A model generated the notes under the pieces. The model was not told where the DNA came from, ran no database searches, and saw only the letters and a list, made by a program, of their open reading frames with translations. From Apteryx mantelli (taxonomy: Eukaryota > Chordata > Aves > Apterygiformes > Apterygidae): a stretch of DNA of 64,000 nucleotides. Position 1 is the stretch's first letter; every line of letters begins with the position of its first letter. The stretch spans positions 114,733,415 through 114,797,414 of the forward strand of contig NC_089979.1 of NCBI RefSeq assembly GCF_036417845.1, given 5' to 3'. Below are positions 12,441 through 27,400 of this stretch, one piece after another. The position numbers and the translations under genes are program-made.

Positions 12441-15400
12441 TTTCTGCATCTAATCTTATTGGGAAGATAATATTGAAAATTTTACTGAGAAATAAAATAA
12501 TGCATTATTGTGCTTTTGTCTGTTAATGTCAGATTCAATAAGTAATAGTTAAGAAAAGGAATGAACTGTTCTGTTTCTGTCCACACAGTTACTCTGAAAC
12601 AAGTTTGTGTACTAAATATGGATTATTACATTGCTGATATAGCTAATGTGCTTGCCTGGAATTCCATACATCATGTCTGCTCTACTGAAAAAACTATTTG
12701 CAGCTTCTCCATGAGAATTGATGTAGTTGTCCTTAATGTAAAACAACTGCAGCTCACTGAAACTTTAAATGGGAGGTATACCAAGCAATCCTCAGTGATA
12801 TTTTTTCAAGAAAGTATGTGTAAAAATGTAAAGTTTTCAATATAAGGTTGTGGAATTCATTCTCTAACTGAAATTCAGGCCTCTATTTGAGAAAACTGCT
12901 TCAGTGACCAAAATGAAGCTGAAAAACTTCTAAGGAATTTTCAAAGTGGTAGTGTGTAAACTCAACTACTATATGAAATATGTAACTTTAAGTAAATGTT
13001 TTCCTTTTAGTCATATAAGCAGGTAGTCTAGACTCATTTATTCCCTTTATGTGATACTTTTTTGTTTTTCACCCCTGATGGTTCAGTTCACGTATCTTTA
13101 TATACAAAGCTCTAATTGAGTTTCTCAATTGAGATTCATAAATGTAGCTTGTTGCATTGTCAACTGCAATGACAATGATAACAGGTACTGCCATTGGTGA
13201 CAGCAGCAACAGTTCCTGCCTCTGTGTCAGAGGTACATATTTTGGGGGAGTGTATGGCTGGAAAGTAAGTGTATGTTCTTCTTTCAACATAAATTTAGTC
13301 TTCTTGCAAAGGTGTTTTCTTTCTATTGTTCCTGCTGCTTGCCAGAAGCGGACCACCATACACATGTAATGCATACACATTATGAACATAGGCACATTTG
13401 CTAACCCTCTGACTGTCTCTTGTGTCAGTATGCAAGTGTTTTACTTGTAATAAATGGATGTGCACACAACCTGACCCCTTCTGTGGTGTACAGACAAAGG
13501 AGCTGTGCCCTCGGGCCTGTGTGCTGTTGAAGGCTTGTGAAGATTAGCACCATGGAGAGGGACATGATGCTCAGCACCTTTCTGGCTCTGGGTGGGCATG
13601 AGCAAGAAGGGTTGTTGTCCTCTCAGCTTTCTCTCCACTCCGTATAGCCTCTGCAACTAAGATGACCCTTCACTAACCACATATACTTTCTTGGATTGAA
13701 GGCAACCAGTCTACCTGACTTTCCTATGGCAGAGAACCACTGTGTGTCTAGAGAGCAACCAAGACTCCTGCAGTCTAGGAGGAGCACCATGATCCCTCTA
13801 TCTTTAATGCTTACCCTTGATTCCTCACTCTTGCTGGGTTTGCATCCAGAATGTGAGCTCTAGATACCTTGTGAATGGTGCCCAAGCAAGATGGAGTGGC
13901 TCCTGCTCTCTGTGTATCTTGTCATGCTCAAGAAGTCAGAGACCTAGGCTGTTTACCCACAGCTTTATCATCATCTGTCATTTCTGTTCCCTCTTCAAAT
14001 TACCTCACTCATTCTTTACCGCAGTGATCAGTGACAACAGTACAAATGGTCTCAGAATGGACAAATGGTGTGTTATTATCTAGTGGTTCCACCATTTTTA
14101 GGAATTAGATAATAGTCTCAATTAGATTTGTGTTGGCATCCTAAAAATATGCTGTGTATAACTTATAATTGCTTATAACACAGTCTTGTTTCTTGATACC
14201 TGAAATAGATTGGTTAGATTGTGATGGATCTATTTGAGTGATGCAGGGTACAGGTGAGACCATCACCTGTTGCTTAATGCCATCAGCATAACTTTAGATG
14301 TTCTGAGAGTTGGCCAAAAAAGTTAATTCAGGTGTTCCTTTATCTTTGCTTCTTTTGAGACTGAGTACCTTCTGTGCACTAAGCCCAGTTTCTGAAGCAG
14401 TACTGTAATTGCTTTAAAAAACATGATTTCATGTACTATGGTTTAACTATTTAAGTAACTTTTTGCACTTTTTGTTTTCTTTACAGCTGCTTTTGCAGGA
14501 GTGCTACATTGGTAAGATTATATTTATTGCTTGAGAGTAATATGATATTTTAAAATAATAAAAATGTCATTTTGACTTTTACCTAGACAGGCTATGGGGA
14601 TTATTTATCTTCAGATCTTTCCTCTCAAAACCAAATTGTCATCTCTAAGATCAATAATTCTGTTCCTGTGAAGCTGACCTAAAAGTTTTCCTAAGCCTGT
14701 TCAGCCAAGAGTGAAGCTTCCTTTCCAGGTGGAAAACATTGCCTAGCTATCTGAGTTCAGGTGCATTTCTACTAGCAGACCTTTTACCCTTGAGCTGATT
14801 TTGAGGGTCCAGGGTTAAATCCTTTCAGCTTTCTCCTACATTCTGATTATTTACATTCTGCTTTAATTTCTTAGTTTAGCATCATGTTTCCTTCCATCTT
14901 GTCAGAGAAGACTGGCAAATATTTTGTGTGCAGAAGAGTGTCCTTTCAACTACTTCTTGTCAGCATAATCCTTGTGTTTTGGGTTCCATTCCCATCCTCA
15001 CCCTCTGTTTTTGTAGTAAAGACCTGGAGTAGAATGGCTTCTACAGTGATTTTCCCCCAGCTGTGCTTGCAGAGATAAAAAGTAACAGATCCTGCTACTC
15101 TGGTTTTGTTTTCTATCTGAAAAAGAACTAACAATTGTTGTGGCCTGTTTCTTGCAAATTCTTGCCCAGAAGCAGAGACATGTGCACTGTTCTATTTCCT
15201 TCTTTTTCCATGCTTTTCAGAGATAAAGCTCAGAATTTGCGAATAATTAAGGAGGCAAAACTTGCATTTTGGGGGGCTTTTTATTTTTTCATAGCTGCAT
15301 CTTTATTTAAATTTTGATGGTAAGCACATATATTTACAGTTGCAGATAACTGCATTATAATACAAGTCAGGAAAAACTTTTATGGAAAAAACATGCAGTA

Positions 15401-18400
15401 CATACATGTGCGCTGTAGTATTTCCACCTGTTGTTATTCTGTCCTTCTTTTCATTTGCCCTTGTTTTTGTTTGAATTTTCTTTCCTGCGGTATAGACTTG
15501 TTAGTTTTAGTAGCATTAAAGTTTTGATTGTTAAGTCGCTGCACTTAAGTTAAAATGCATTAAAAAGTTTTATAACTAATTATATAATAGGATTTAATAG
15601 ATGGTCTGTGGTTTCATGTTTTTTTTCCAGTTAAGTAGTCTGAATAGAGGAGAATGTTCTTACGAGTAAGAGTAAATTAAAATATCAGTTTGTAAGTAGA
15701 CTTTAGGTCTTCAGTGAAATTTTGCAGGATATTTTTTGGTATGTATGACATAGTACAGGTTCTGAAACTCTTTATTCATTTTTAATTATTAGGTTTTTTT
15801 TCTTTAACAGGTGTCATATAACAACTCTTTTTGAAAATGACCGTCATTTTTCTCACCTGTCAACGCTAGAAAGAGAAATGGCTTTTCGCACCGAAATGGT
15901 TAGATTATCTTTTAACAAAAACTCAGTGATTGGAAAAGTTCTGTCCATAATCTTGTGATCGTGGACCTTCCAAAATTTCATAATACTTTATATGTAATTA
16001 ATATATTGATATTTCACAACTAACTTTCATTACACTTTCACCTATAGAGCATTTGTGTGTCTTATAGTTCGTGTGAATGTATCTCTTCAAATAATTTGCT
16101 TAAAATATAATTTAAAAATACGATTCTAGAGGACCTAAAATCCAAAACTGCAAATACCCTGTAACATGCTTTCAGTCACAGCCATGTTATGCAGCAGTTC
16201 TTTAAAAATCACTTTTTCATTAATAAATTTTTGCAACTTTTGTTTATCTTGAGAATTGTGCAATGCTATGCTAGTGCTACCTGCCAAAATGAGAGATTTT
16301 AAGATGCACTTATGAGACAAGGTAGAAGGAAGCCCACCTTTGCTTTTTTCAATGGTACTAGTAGAAAATATTTGGAAAACTGCATAGTAATCTTGAATAA
16401 TTTTGTCCTATTTTGTTATAATACAAAATTGCATTTAAAAATGAAGCCCATCTATGGCAGTTCATGAAGCAGAAGTGACCTCTTTAATCCTAAATAATAA
16501 TTCTGCACTTCTGTAGGGTCTTTATTATTCCTACTTCAAGACCATTATTGAGGCACCATCGTTTTGGAATGGAGTACGGGCAATTATGAATGACAGACTA
16601 ACTGAATATCCTTTAGTGATTAACACTTTACAGAGGTTCAATCTTTACCCGGAGGTAAGCCATGTTTTGAAAAGTATACCTTCTGAGAAGTCTTTGGTTT
16701 CTTTAAATTTGATTATAAGTTTGTAAGAAATGTTATTCTGGAAAGTGTGGCTCTATTACTTCACACGCTGATCAACCGCTATGGATAGTTACCATTCTGA
16801 GACTTCAGGTATGTCCAATCAAATATGAATGCTCTCTGCATCTTAATAATTCATGCCCTAAAGTTGCAGTCTAATTCTGTATTTCTCTGTCTGTCTTTTT
16901 TTGTTCTTTTCACTGAAAGCAGGTAAGTTGCTGACATTGTGCACTTCAGGAAATATGACACATGAAGTATCAATAGTATATGGCATAGGCATGTGAATAA
17001 TGTCTGTAATGATGCAGGTACTGAGAGCTTATTTTGGCTGGCATTTTGTGTAGGACAATGAACTAACGAATCATCACCGTTCACTGGCCCTAAAATCCAT
17101 GAATGGTTATTGTTTACTTAGTATATTCCAGAAGAAATTTCTCTTTCAAAGACTAACTATTATTGTTTTGTTTGGTGTTGGACTTGTTACCTGGTTAAAT
17201 TAAGTTCTTATTCTGTTTTTGACACTAAAAAAGAGCTTCTCCTAGTACAGAAACATTTGTTTTTCTCCCTCTTATGGTTGTGAAATGTGGTGGTGCACAC
17301 ACTTTTGCCTGTGTGTCTCAAGCATTTTGAAAAGGGGAACCTCCTTTGGTTAATCTACTTCGGTGAAACTCCATGTGTCAGTAATAACTTAGTTTTTGAG
17401 GAACCGCAGAATAATAATGTCTGTAATTGCTAGTTACTGGCATTTATACTCATTCCCCTGTTCTGATGGAGCAGAGCTGCTTCCAGGAATTACATGTTTA
17501 AGAGTTCTCTGTATGCATATTATACAACTTGCATATAGTAGTTTCATTTGCTTCTTAATTCTTTGCTCTGGAATGGCTAAATGGTACAGACTACTGCTTC
17601 TTTGTTATCCCCTTTTTGGTTTTTTGTATGCAAAAGAGATTGGAGCTCAATTTTAGAAATGTAACCTTAGGAACAACTGCCTTATTTGAATAATATGAAG
17701 TTATTTTCTTTAGCTAAAAAGAAAATGTATTGACTTCAACTACAGTCTGACTTGCAAAAATCAAAGGTACCTGATCAAATGAACTTGCTCTAACTGAATT
17801 ATTAGTAGCAAAATTAAAGATGCCTGAGTAAACTGGATGATGAAATCAAAACAAGAGCAACCATGCAATGGCTGACATTCTGTAAGAATATTAAGTAGAT
17901 TACTGTGCAGAAAGTGTAGGCTTGTCTGTTCATTCGGAGTTCTCTAGCATCTTATTGGCTCATAGAACTTTGTGATAATATATGAATTCATTCATTATTT
18001 CTGTGCCTCTGTGGGCACACAAAGCAAACAAATATTCTCCTCTACTCCTTTCAGCCATTTGCTGCATGATGTCTAGCCTTCCTGTAAATAGTATTTTAAA
18101 AGGTGTTTCTTGAGTGCTGTTGTTTCTACATAACTGCATCTATAGAATTTGTCAATAGGTACAACATGACATCTGAAATATGTTCTCCAAATTTTTTGTA
18201 CTTTCGTTTTACTGTAATTATAATGGGCCTGTGTGCTGGGAAGATGCTTGTGGATTTCTTTGCTTTGTTGGCAATGAAGTATTTCCTTTGATGCCTAGTA
18301 TCCAGTCATATTTTTTATGAAAGTTTTTCATTTCCTATTTAATATTTAGGAGCTCTCCAGCCTTTTCAGCCCAATACTAGCATTAAGACTGAATTTGAAT

Positions 18401-21400
18401 AAAAATTTTTGTTTGTTTAATGGAGTTCAAAATTAATTGCATCAAAAATAGCTTTGAAATCCAGATATTAAACAGGATGCAGAAGCCATTAAGAAAAATA
18501 GAACAGGTCCTAGATGGACAGTTGGTGCTAGCCTTGAAACCTCCAAAAAAAACCCCAACAAACAGCAATCCTTAGCAGTCATGGACTACGTGGTCTGTGT
18601 AAATTAAAAATATACAGCAGAAAAAAAAAATTTCAAAAGGCACAAGCCAGTCTTTGTACTTACACAATATTACAGTGCCAATAAAATCTTGATTTTTCTA
18701 GGTGTTTGCTGCATAGTCAGGTTGTTCCATTAGTTGTGTTGCTGTTTTGGTTTGTGGTCTCTGATGTAAAGTGGCAGAGAGAGAATGTGTTAATTTCATG
18801 CTAATAAGCAGTTTGCTATTTGGCTGTTCACCTTTACAAAACAGTTGATATATTTGTATGTGGCCATGCTGATGAAAATTTGAGTTGGGCTGAAGAATGT
18901 TCCAAATACCCATATGTCTTCGGTGCTTACTCAAAGGTAACTAGTAAAAGAGACTGACTTTTCTAAATATTCTTTCACAGCAAAGGATTGGCCTACAGAG
19001 GATCTCCTGGATCTGCAAAATAGTCTGTTCTGTGTTTTGTACTTGCTGCTTCTTATCCAACACAGGACAGTAGAAACTTCAAAAAAGCTATTGTCTTCTA
19101 ATTTACATAGCAATTTTGTACTACTGATTTGCTTTAACTTTTCTTCCCGTGTTAACTGTTCGAGTAAAGTAGCTTTTGGCAAAAATATTTCTTTGCTTTG
19201 TATGAAGTACATAATCAGGTAGCTTTTTTTTAGAGAGTATTCACATGTGATAATGTCTGCAGGAGATGTTAGCACTAGTGGCATGAAAAGGTTAAGTTGA
19301 TAAATCAAGTAGAATTTTTTTTATGTGGCATTGTTTCAGCCAGAATGCTTTATGTGTTTAGGGCAATGTCAGTTTCAGGGCTAGTCATGCAGATACACTA
19401 GACAGATGTCTCCAACCTGCCATACGCATTCCATTGGTAGCTTACAAATCGCACTCAGTTGATTAGAGGAAGGATCTAAAATTGGTTCCCCCGTCCTATT
19501 GTTGCTTACCTGGAGAAGCATCAAAAATCTGGTTCATGTATGCATACATGCATAGTCAGAAATGCCTGGCACAAATATTCAGGAAGCTTTCAGGAGTTCA
19601 AGACAGTGTACTTTGTAGGACACAGTATTGAGGCAGGGAGTCTGGGTCTAGAAAGAAAGGTGTAGTTACTTTTTGAGAATATAAGGTTTGACTTTTACCC
19701 ATAGCTGAAGAGTTATAAGGGTTGGAGCCCTAGTTTGAAGAAAGAATAAATCGTAGAATCACAGACCAGCTGAGGCTGGAAGGAACCTCTGTAGATCAAC
19801 TAGTCCCACCCCTCTGCTCAAAGCAGGGAGAACTAGAGCAGGTTGCTCAGGGCTGTGTCCAGTTTGGTTTTAAATGTCTGCAAGGATGGAGACCCCACAA
19901 TGTCTCTGGACAACCTGTTCCAGTGTTTGACCACTCTCACAGTAAAAATTTTTTCTTATTTGTAAATGGAATTTCCTGTATTTCAATTTGTGCTCACTGC
20001 CTCTTGTCCTGTCACTGGGTGCCACTGAAAAGAGTCTGGCTGCATCTTCTTTACTCCATCTATGTCCTTCTTTTCTTGGAGAGCCGAGAACTGGACACAG
20101 CACTCTGGATGCGGTCTCGCCAGTGCTGGATAGCGGGAAGGATCACCTCTCACAACCTGCTGGTGACAATCTTCCTAATGCAGCCCAGGATGCTCTTGCC
20201 CTTCTTTACAGCAAGTACGCATTGCTGGCGCATATTCAACTTGTTGTCCACCAGAATGCTTAGGTCCTTTTCTGCAAAGCTACATTCCAGCTGGTCAGCC
20301 CCTAATCTGTTCTGGTACATAGGGTTATTCCTCCCCAGGTGCTGAACTTTACATTTCTCTTCATGTGATTCCTGTTGGCCCATTTCTCCAGCCTGTTGAG
20401 GTCCCTTTGAATGACAGCACAACCATCAACCACTCCTTCTGTTCTTTTTATATTCTGCAGACTTGCTGATGGTGCACTCTATCCTATCATCCAGATTAGT
20501 AATAAAGATGTTAAACAGTATTGGCACCAGTATTGACCCCTAGGGTACTCCACTAGTGACTGGCCTCTAGCTGGACTTTGTGCCACTGATCACAACCTTT
20601 CAAGCCAGTTCAGCCCATTTGCAAACCACCTCACTGCCTACTTATCTACTTTGTATTTCAGCAGTTTGTCTATGAGGATGTTTTAGGACACAGGTTGAAA
20701 GCCTTGCTAAAAGTCAAGATAAACAACATCCCCTGCTGTCCCTTGTCCACCAAGCCAGTTATCACAGAAGGCTATCATATTGGTCAGGCATGATCTACCC
20801 TTTGTAAATCTGTGCTGACTACTCCCAATCACCCTTTTTGTTCTTAGTGTGTTTGGAAATGGTTTCCAGGAGCATTTACTCCATCAGATTCTTGGAGATC
20901 AGGGTGACTGGCCTATAGTTCCCTGGATTTCATTCTCGCCCTTTTTGAAGATAAAAGTGACATAAAGACTTTTATTAATCATATGGGGAAAGAAGAGAAG
21001 GAATCATCCTTCCTGTATGTGTGTGTTCTGTGACACAGGGCTGGGGCAGCTGTTGCTGCAGTGGTGAAACACATTATCAGACTGATAACCCCTGGGTTAC
21101 AACTTTCAAAACAGCTTAACTAGGATGGCTGCCTTACTCATTTATGAGGTCTAGTTTTTCTATATGTAAAATACTGATGTCTTCTGTGTCAAATTTTGAG
21201 ATTTGTTTGTTATTATAATAACATTAATACCTTTGAATGGAAAATGGAAGTGCTGTTTTATGTTACGTTTGAAGCCCTTTCTAATATATATTTAAATTTA
21301 ACCTATCAAAGTTAATCTGACTCGAGATCCTAAAGATTGATCCATTAATATTCTTGTCAGGTCAAGAACTTCTTAATTGGTTTTAATCTAATTAGGCTAT

Positions 21401-24400
21401 CTGTCCTCTGTCAACAAAATCTAGAATTTTAACCTCCAGTATACAAAAATGGGTCAATGGGGAACCTTCCATAGAATACTGAAATATACCAGTTTTTCCA
21501 AATACTTCAGCTTGATGGTTGAATTGATTCCTATTCTAGAGCAGGCATAATTTTACTCTCTTAGTCAGTAGTTGGTCTGTGTTGGGTGCCTTTAGTGAAT
21601 TGTGTTCAACAATGCTTAGTTGTTTAGATAAATTTTAAGTTTGAAAAAAAATCTTGGATGAGGTCCAGTTGTCATGAAATGTTACCTAATCTCAAAGTTC
21701 CTTTTTAGAAACTTCAAATCCTGTTTTCCACATAGGTGGTCCTTGCGAGCTGGTACCGCATATATACTACTGTTATGGATTTCCTGGGTGTTCCAACAAA
21801 GATATGCTGGACAGTAAACAGAGGGACAGGGCTTAGCCCTGTTGAAAGCTGTGAGGGTGAGTTGTGTTTTGGTCTAGTTTCTTCCTGGAAGCATGTAATT
21901 GTGGCTTTACATATTTCAGAAGGAATAAATATTCCTATGTCTTTATCACTACTTGCTTTAATTTTGCTAAGCCTGTGTTTCTGGCAGTTGAACAATGTAT
22001 GTGAGAAGCACAGAAGAAGATACTTCTAAGAATGTTGGGGTGAAAATGTGGGCTTTGCCTATTAGATAGCTCCTCATATTTGGGTTGAACTCCTGTACTG
22101 CACTTCTAATCTTTATAGATGAAGTCTGAGCCTTCATAGTCTTGGGCTGCTATAAAGAGCAAAGTGTCACTAAATATAATTGAAGGTCATTGGAGATTTA
22201 TTAAATTTTTGTAGATTCTGTAGAATCTCCTATACATTTTGGAATCTTACATTTCAAATTCTTACCCTCTGTATTTCCTCCCCAAACCAGAACTTGGGGG
22301 GGGGGAGGGGAAGAAAGGGAAAACATGAGGCTCCCTTTTGAAGGATATCTTTTGTAGTGAGTCTGCTGGGAGAATCCTCCTAATATTCAGCCTAAGAATT
22401 TCAACCTTATATCATGATTCTGATGTCAAAACTTGGATGTTGCCACTTCTTTGCATTTTTTTCCATACTTAAAATAGTGCTTGTCACTATTTGCAAATGT
22501 TTTGCAAAATATTGGCTTGTCGAGTAAGTTTTATGTGATAAAAGTACCTTGCACAGAAACACCATTGTGTTGTTTTACAGTCAGTTATAGCTAAATGATA
22601 AAAGATAGTTTGTGAAGCTGTTTCATTTTGTCACTTAAAATGTCTTCAAGTGGTGACATGTTAATATTTTTCCATTGCATAAAGGCTATAAGAACTTTCC
22701 TTAGCACTTGAATCATTCACTTTCTCTAATTTTGTCAGAAGCAATAATAGTGGATAAATTGTAACTTATCTTTCCTGTTTGGGGGGAGGAGGAGAGGAAG
22801 AACTTTCTCAAGGCTTCCATGTTTGGTGGGCATATTGTCTTCTTACTTTAGAGAACTGTCCTCCTGTATTTTCAGCAATAATGAATAATCATTTCTGCAG
22901 ACTGGACTGTGAGGTTTTGCTAAATCCTCTGTAGTGAATATGGCTTTTTATGCTGTATAGCTGTAATGATTAGAACCAGGAGGGTTTAAAAAATAACAGG
23001 AAAGAGAAGAATAACAGGCATGTGAACATAGAAGTGTTTGTGAATAAATGAATTGAAAGCCTTGCATTATTGGAAGAACTCTCGGCTCCTAATGAAACAA
23101 AGCAAAGAACATTTGTGGTACAGTGATATATATAAAGATGGCTTTACTCCTGCAAAGAGGTTAGGAAGTTAGAGTATAGGGAGTACGACCCCTTTTTAAA
23201 AAAACTCTATGGAGTCAAAATGTGGTCTTTGGAGAATGTTCTTAAAGTCATGCTTATCCCTTAAATACATTGTGGGTTTTTTTTAAAGTTAATGCTTTTC
23301 TCTTGGTTTGTGCTGACTGCTCAAATGCTGTCTCCTCTCTCCACTCCCTTTTTTAGGAGTGTAGTCCTCTGATTTAATCCCGCCAATAATCTTGGTGACA
23401 CTTACCTTTTTTGCTTTTCTGTTTCTGTAGTATATTATAGCAGTATGCTGTGCGCCATATTATGCTCACTTGGTTGTGGTTTATAAACAATATAATGTTT
23501 CATATATTTTGGCAATATGTGTTAACTGTTTGTTTGTTTGTTTGTTAGGGCTGGGGGACCCTGCTTCCTTTTATGTTTCTGTGATTTTTCTTTTGAATGG
23601 ATTAATGATGTCACTGTTCTTCATATATGGCACATACCTGAGGTAAGACAGTTGTGACTGAGTTAAAACTGAGTTATTTAATTGGTACTAGTTGCCTGTT
23701 TTTATAGTAAAATTTAAAAAAGTGAGTAATAAAATGTTTTGATGGGATGTTGTTTGTTTGTACAGTAGTAGTGTTTTTTATTACCACATATATTGTCACT
23801 AAATACTACTGGGACAGAGAAGCTTGTTGATTAAAACTAATGATGTTATGAAAAGTTGTGGAAAATTTCAGTGAAGTGGGTATCTTACTGACACCACTGA
23901 GTTGTGCATGAAACTAGATACTATCCGGTTTTTAAATAGCTTTTGATATGATGTGCTCTTAAAATTTTTAGTGCAACACATTTGTAAATAAAGTTTGAAT
24001 GATGCTGTACTTACAACCAAAATTAGAGTTTTGATGGTGCTTTGCCTGAAGTCATATTGCATTTCTTTCATTTTTAACTTAACTGACAAGGAAAAATATT
24101 TTAAGATAATGCATTTTTTTGCAGGCATTTGTATACACTTCTCTTCTTCTGTGAATTTCTGTTTTCAGTATCTGTCCTTAAATTTCAGGAACCATAATAC
24201 ACTTTCATATGAAAATAGGCTCCGCATTCAGCAGAAAAACAGAAGTGGAAAGACTTTTACAATTTTATTTTCATATGCCAGTTGTGCAAAAATGAAAAAT
24301 CGTGCTACATTTTCCTCTAAGAAATGTGAATTTTTTCCCCCCTCATTCCTTGACTTCACTCTCTTGTGTTCTGTTCCTGCTCTCTCTGAAGCATGTGCTG

Positions 24401-27400
24401 TTTCTAAAGAGTGCTGAAAGTTCAAATAAGGAATAGTGCAGGGCAGGAACTGAATGTGACAGTGAAAAGAGGAAGTTGCCAATTGAAACTATCAGGCATT
24501 TGGGGATAAAGTGTATATGTTTGTGTTTCTTGATATATGAAATGAATGCCTCATGTTCTGGGGAAGTAAATAAACTTTGAATGTTAGTATCATTAACTTG
24601 TCATGTTTCTCTTAAGGGAGATGTATAGAAATCAACATTTCATACTAATGTCATTGAAAAGTCAGTATTGTCTTAACTTCTCAGTACTGTGAGTTGGGCC
24701 GTGTTGAATGTAAGTATTAGTCTTATAAATAAATATCAAGTGTTGAAAGTAATTTAATTTTAAATACAAATGATCTGCAGTGTAGGTAGTCAGGATGATT
24801 AGAATATAAATGCAGTTCTTTCAAGGTGTAAGCCGCTAGCTATCTGGGGTTACAAAAAATGACTGACTACACAGTTTCCTGCAAGTAGTTTTATGATGTT
24901 GTTTATTTATTCTGAAGAAAGTCATAATTGGATACCAGATATAGATGACTGCTTAGTTGTTATGACAGTTCCAAGGCTCCTCTTAGTTGAGGAATGGCAG
25001 GATAATTAGGCTTTTCCATAAGGTGGGAAAAATAAAAGAACCAAATACACCATTCTGGAGCAATCCAATTCTAATACATTGAAGTAGGTAATCTCATGAA
25101 TGGTGGCAAATCTCCTTCCTAAAGCTGTTTTGTTTCTGCTATGCCTTTTGAAGGGCTTTTTCATAGCCTGACTTATTTGATCATGGGAGACCATCCTCTA
25201 ATATTCCATCTAACATTTTAGCCCTGAATTTGTTGGCAGCAATCATCTCTAGCATACATAATTGTTTTTCCTTAGTTTTTCTCACCATATGTATTCATGG
25301 AGTGTATGCTTTATTTCTATTTCAGCCTTTGCTTACTGTTAGTCTCCTCACAACTTTGACTAGTGATGGAATGTGAGAGGACTGTGGAAGACCACTTAGT
25401 TACCTTAGTTTTCCAAGCTAGCCTGTGTTTGCGCCTCTGTGCTCACTGTACTCTATAGTGAGCTTGATCAAGGAGTTAAGCTAGCGGAAAGCTAGTTGCT
25501 TTTGTAGGATTAATTTTTTGCTGTTTAGCTTCCTTAGCTTCCAGTGTCGCACAAGGTTAGAAGATTACCAGACATGGAAGTGTATGGTCAAGGATAAGAA
25601 GGGGAGCAGAACCATCCTTTCAACAATAGCTGGTGTTGAATTGGCTTAGCTGTAATGTGAAACTAAAACTTTTGTTTATGCAAGGCACTTGGGAATCTTC
25701 TTGTGTGATGCAAATTAGTTTCAAGCTCTGGAACATTCTGATAACTGAAGTACATAGAAAGATAATTGAAGCAGTATGGTGAGAACTCATCCTTTTTTAT
25801 GGACAAAGGAATGGCATTTGGATGATAAGTGCTTTATGAAAGTCTAAGGGTTTTTTTTTCTTATTTTTTTTCTCCTCAGTCCCTCTATTCTTGTAGTCAA
25901 GGGAGTGAGAGACAGAATACTTAAGCTGCTTGTCAAATACTGCATCCCAAGGAACTGCCAGTAGATTTTCCGTATCTCTTCTAGACAGTACTTTTTAAAT
26001 ATTGTTTCTTGCATATTAATCAATAATAATATCTTATAACCATTCCCAAGATAGAGTTTTTTTAGGCATAAGTTTATTGTACCTGGGGAGTCAAAATACT
26101 TGTTCTTTTATTATTCCAGAGCTGATGCTACCAGACAAAGTATAACTGTTCAGGTCAGCTACAGTTCTTTAATACAGAGTAGTCTAAAATAAGATTTAAT
26201 AAATAATTAGTAGGCTCATAAACATGGGGGATTTAGCTTCCAGCTGAAGGACTTTTTAAAAAAATTTATAAAACTTAGTTGTGCATATACTTCACTAGTT
26301 GTAATATGGTACAAGAATTTCAACAGGAAGAGTTATCATTTATATTTTATATGGTGTAGAGTGGCTTAACTACTGTATCTCCTACATGTTAGCATTGCAC
26401 TGTCAGCAAATAGTGATTCTAGCTCAATCTTACCTGTACCCCTCCCTGAAATATGCTATGTGTATTTTCCTCTTCTGGGAAATGATGCTGACAAGCATCC
26501 CTATTTTTGCCCACAGATTTTCTGATCTTTTCTCATGTGGTAAAATACTGATGCCTTGCAGAGGCCAGTATCTCTAAGGCATTCACAATACAATTAAGAC
26601 CTGGTATGCTAGACTTTAAGATTTTATCAGAATGTTAACCTTTAGCATAATCCTTGAATATTTTGTGAGTGTGTGTGTGTGTGCATGTGTAAATTTTTAG
26701 TTTGCTCTAAGACTTAATATTAGGAACATTCTTTTAATCATTCTAGGTTTCAGGGTTGATGCTTTTAGTATTAGTGGAATTAAAGGTTTTGTGTTATGTG
26801 CAAGAATGCACTTTCCCTGGAGACTGTTCTAGCACTCAGCTGGTATCTTTAATCCTCAGATATTGTACCCAGAAATCACTGATACTGTTTGACCTGTGTA
26901 TTAGTGATGGGTGAAGGATCTGAAAGGATTTGAGGGTTTTTTAAAATCTAACAGCTGACTGATATTTTTGTTTAGTAGCAAAAATGGTATTTTGGGTCAA
27001 ATTTATCTTTTTATTTACAATTTTACCTTTCATGCACATTGCTATGGAACAAACAATTACACAGATCAACAGTAACAACTTGAAAACTAATAAGCTATTT
27101 ACTTCCCTAGGTCTGGCCCCCGTTTTTGTTTTCTGACTAACTGTGCATTGAAACGCTCAGAAAAATGAAGATTACTTACAATTAATTAGTTAGAATAATA
27201 AGAATTATGTCTCAGCTGAGACAGATTTAAGAAAGTAATTCTAATACATAAAGTCATACACTGCTAATAAACAGCATCTTTTTATTGATCTGAAATTCAC
27301 AAAAGTAGAGATGTTAGATAAATGCCTGGAGAAGAGAGTACAAAGGAAGGAATAGTTTCTTTTTAGATGCAAGTTTCGGAATTTTTTTTTTCAGTTCTTA

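Noticed and set aside
13069..13395. 108-codon minus-strand frame in intron 2
   Set aside because: No family motif and an overlapping plus-strand frame of similar quality; treated as noise.
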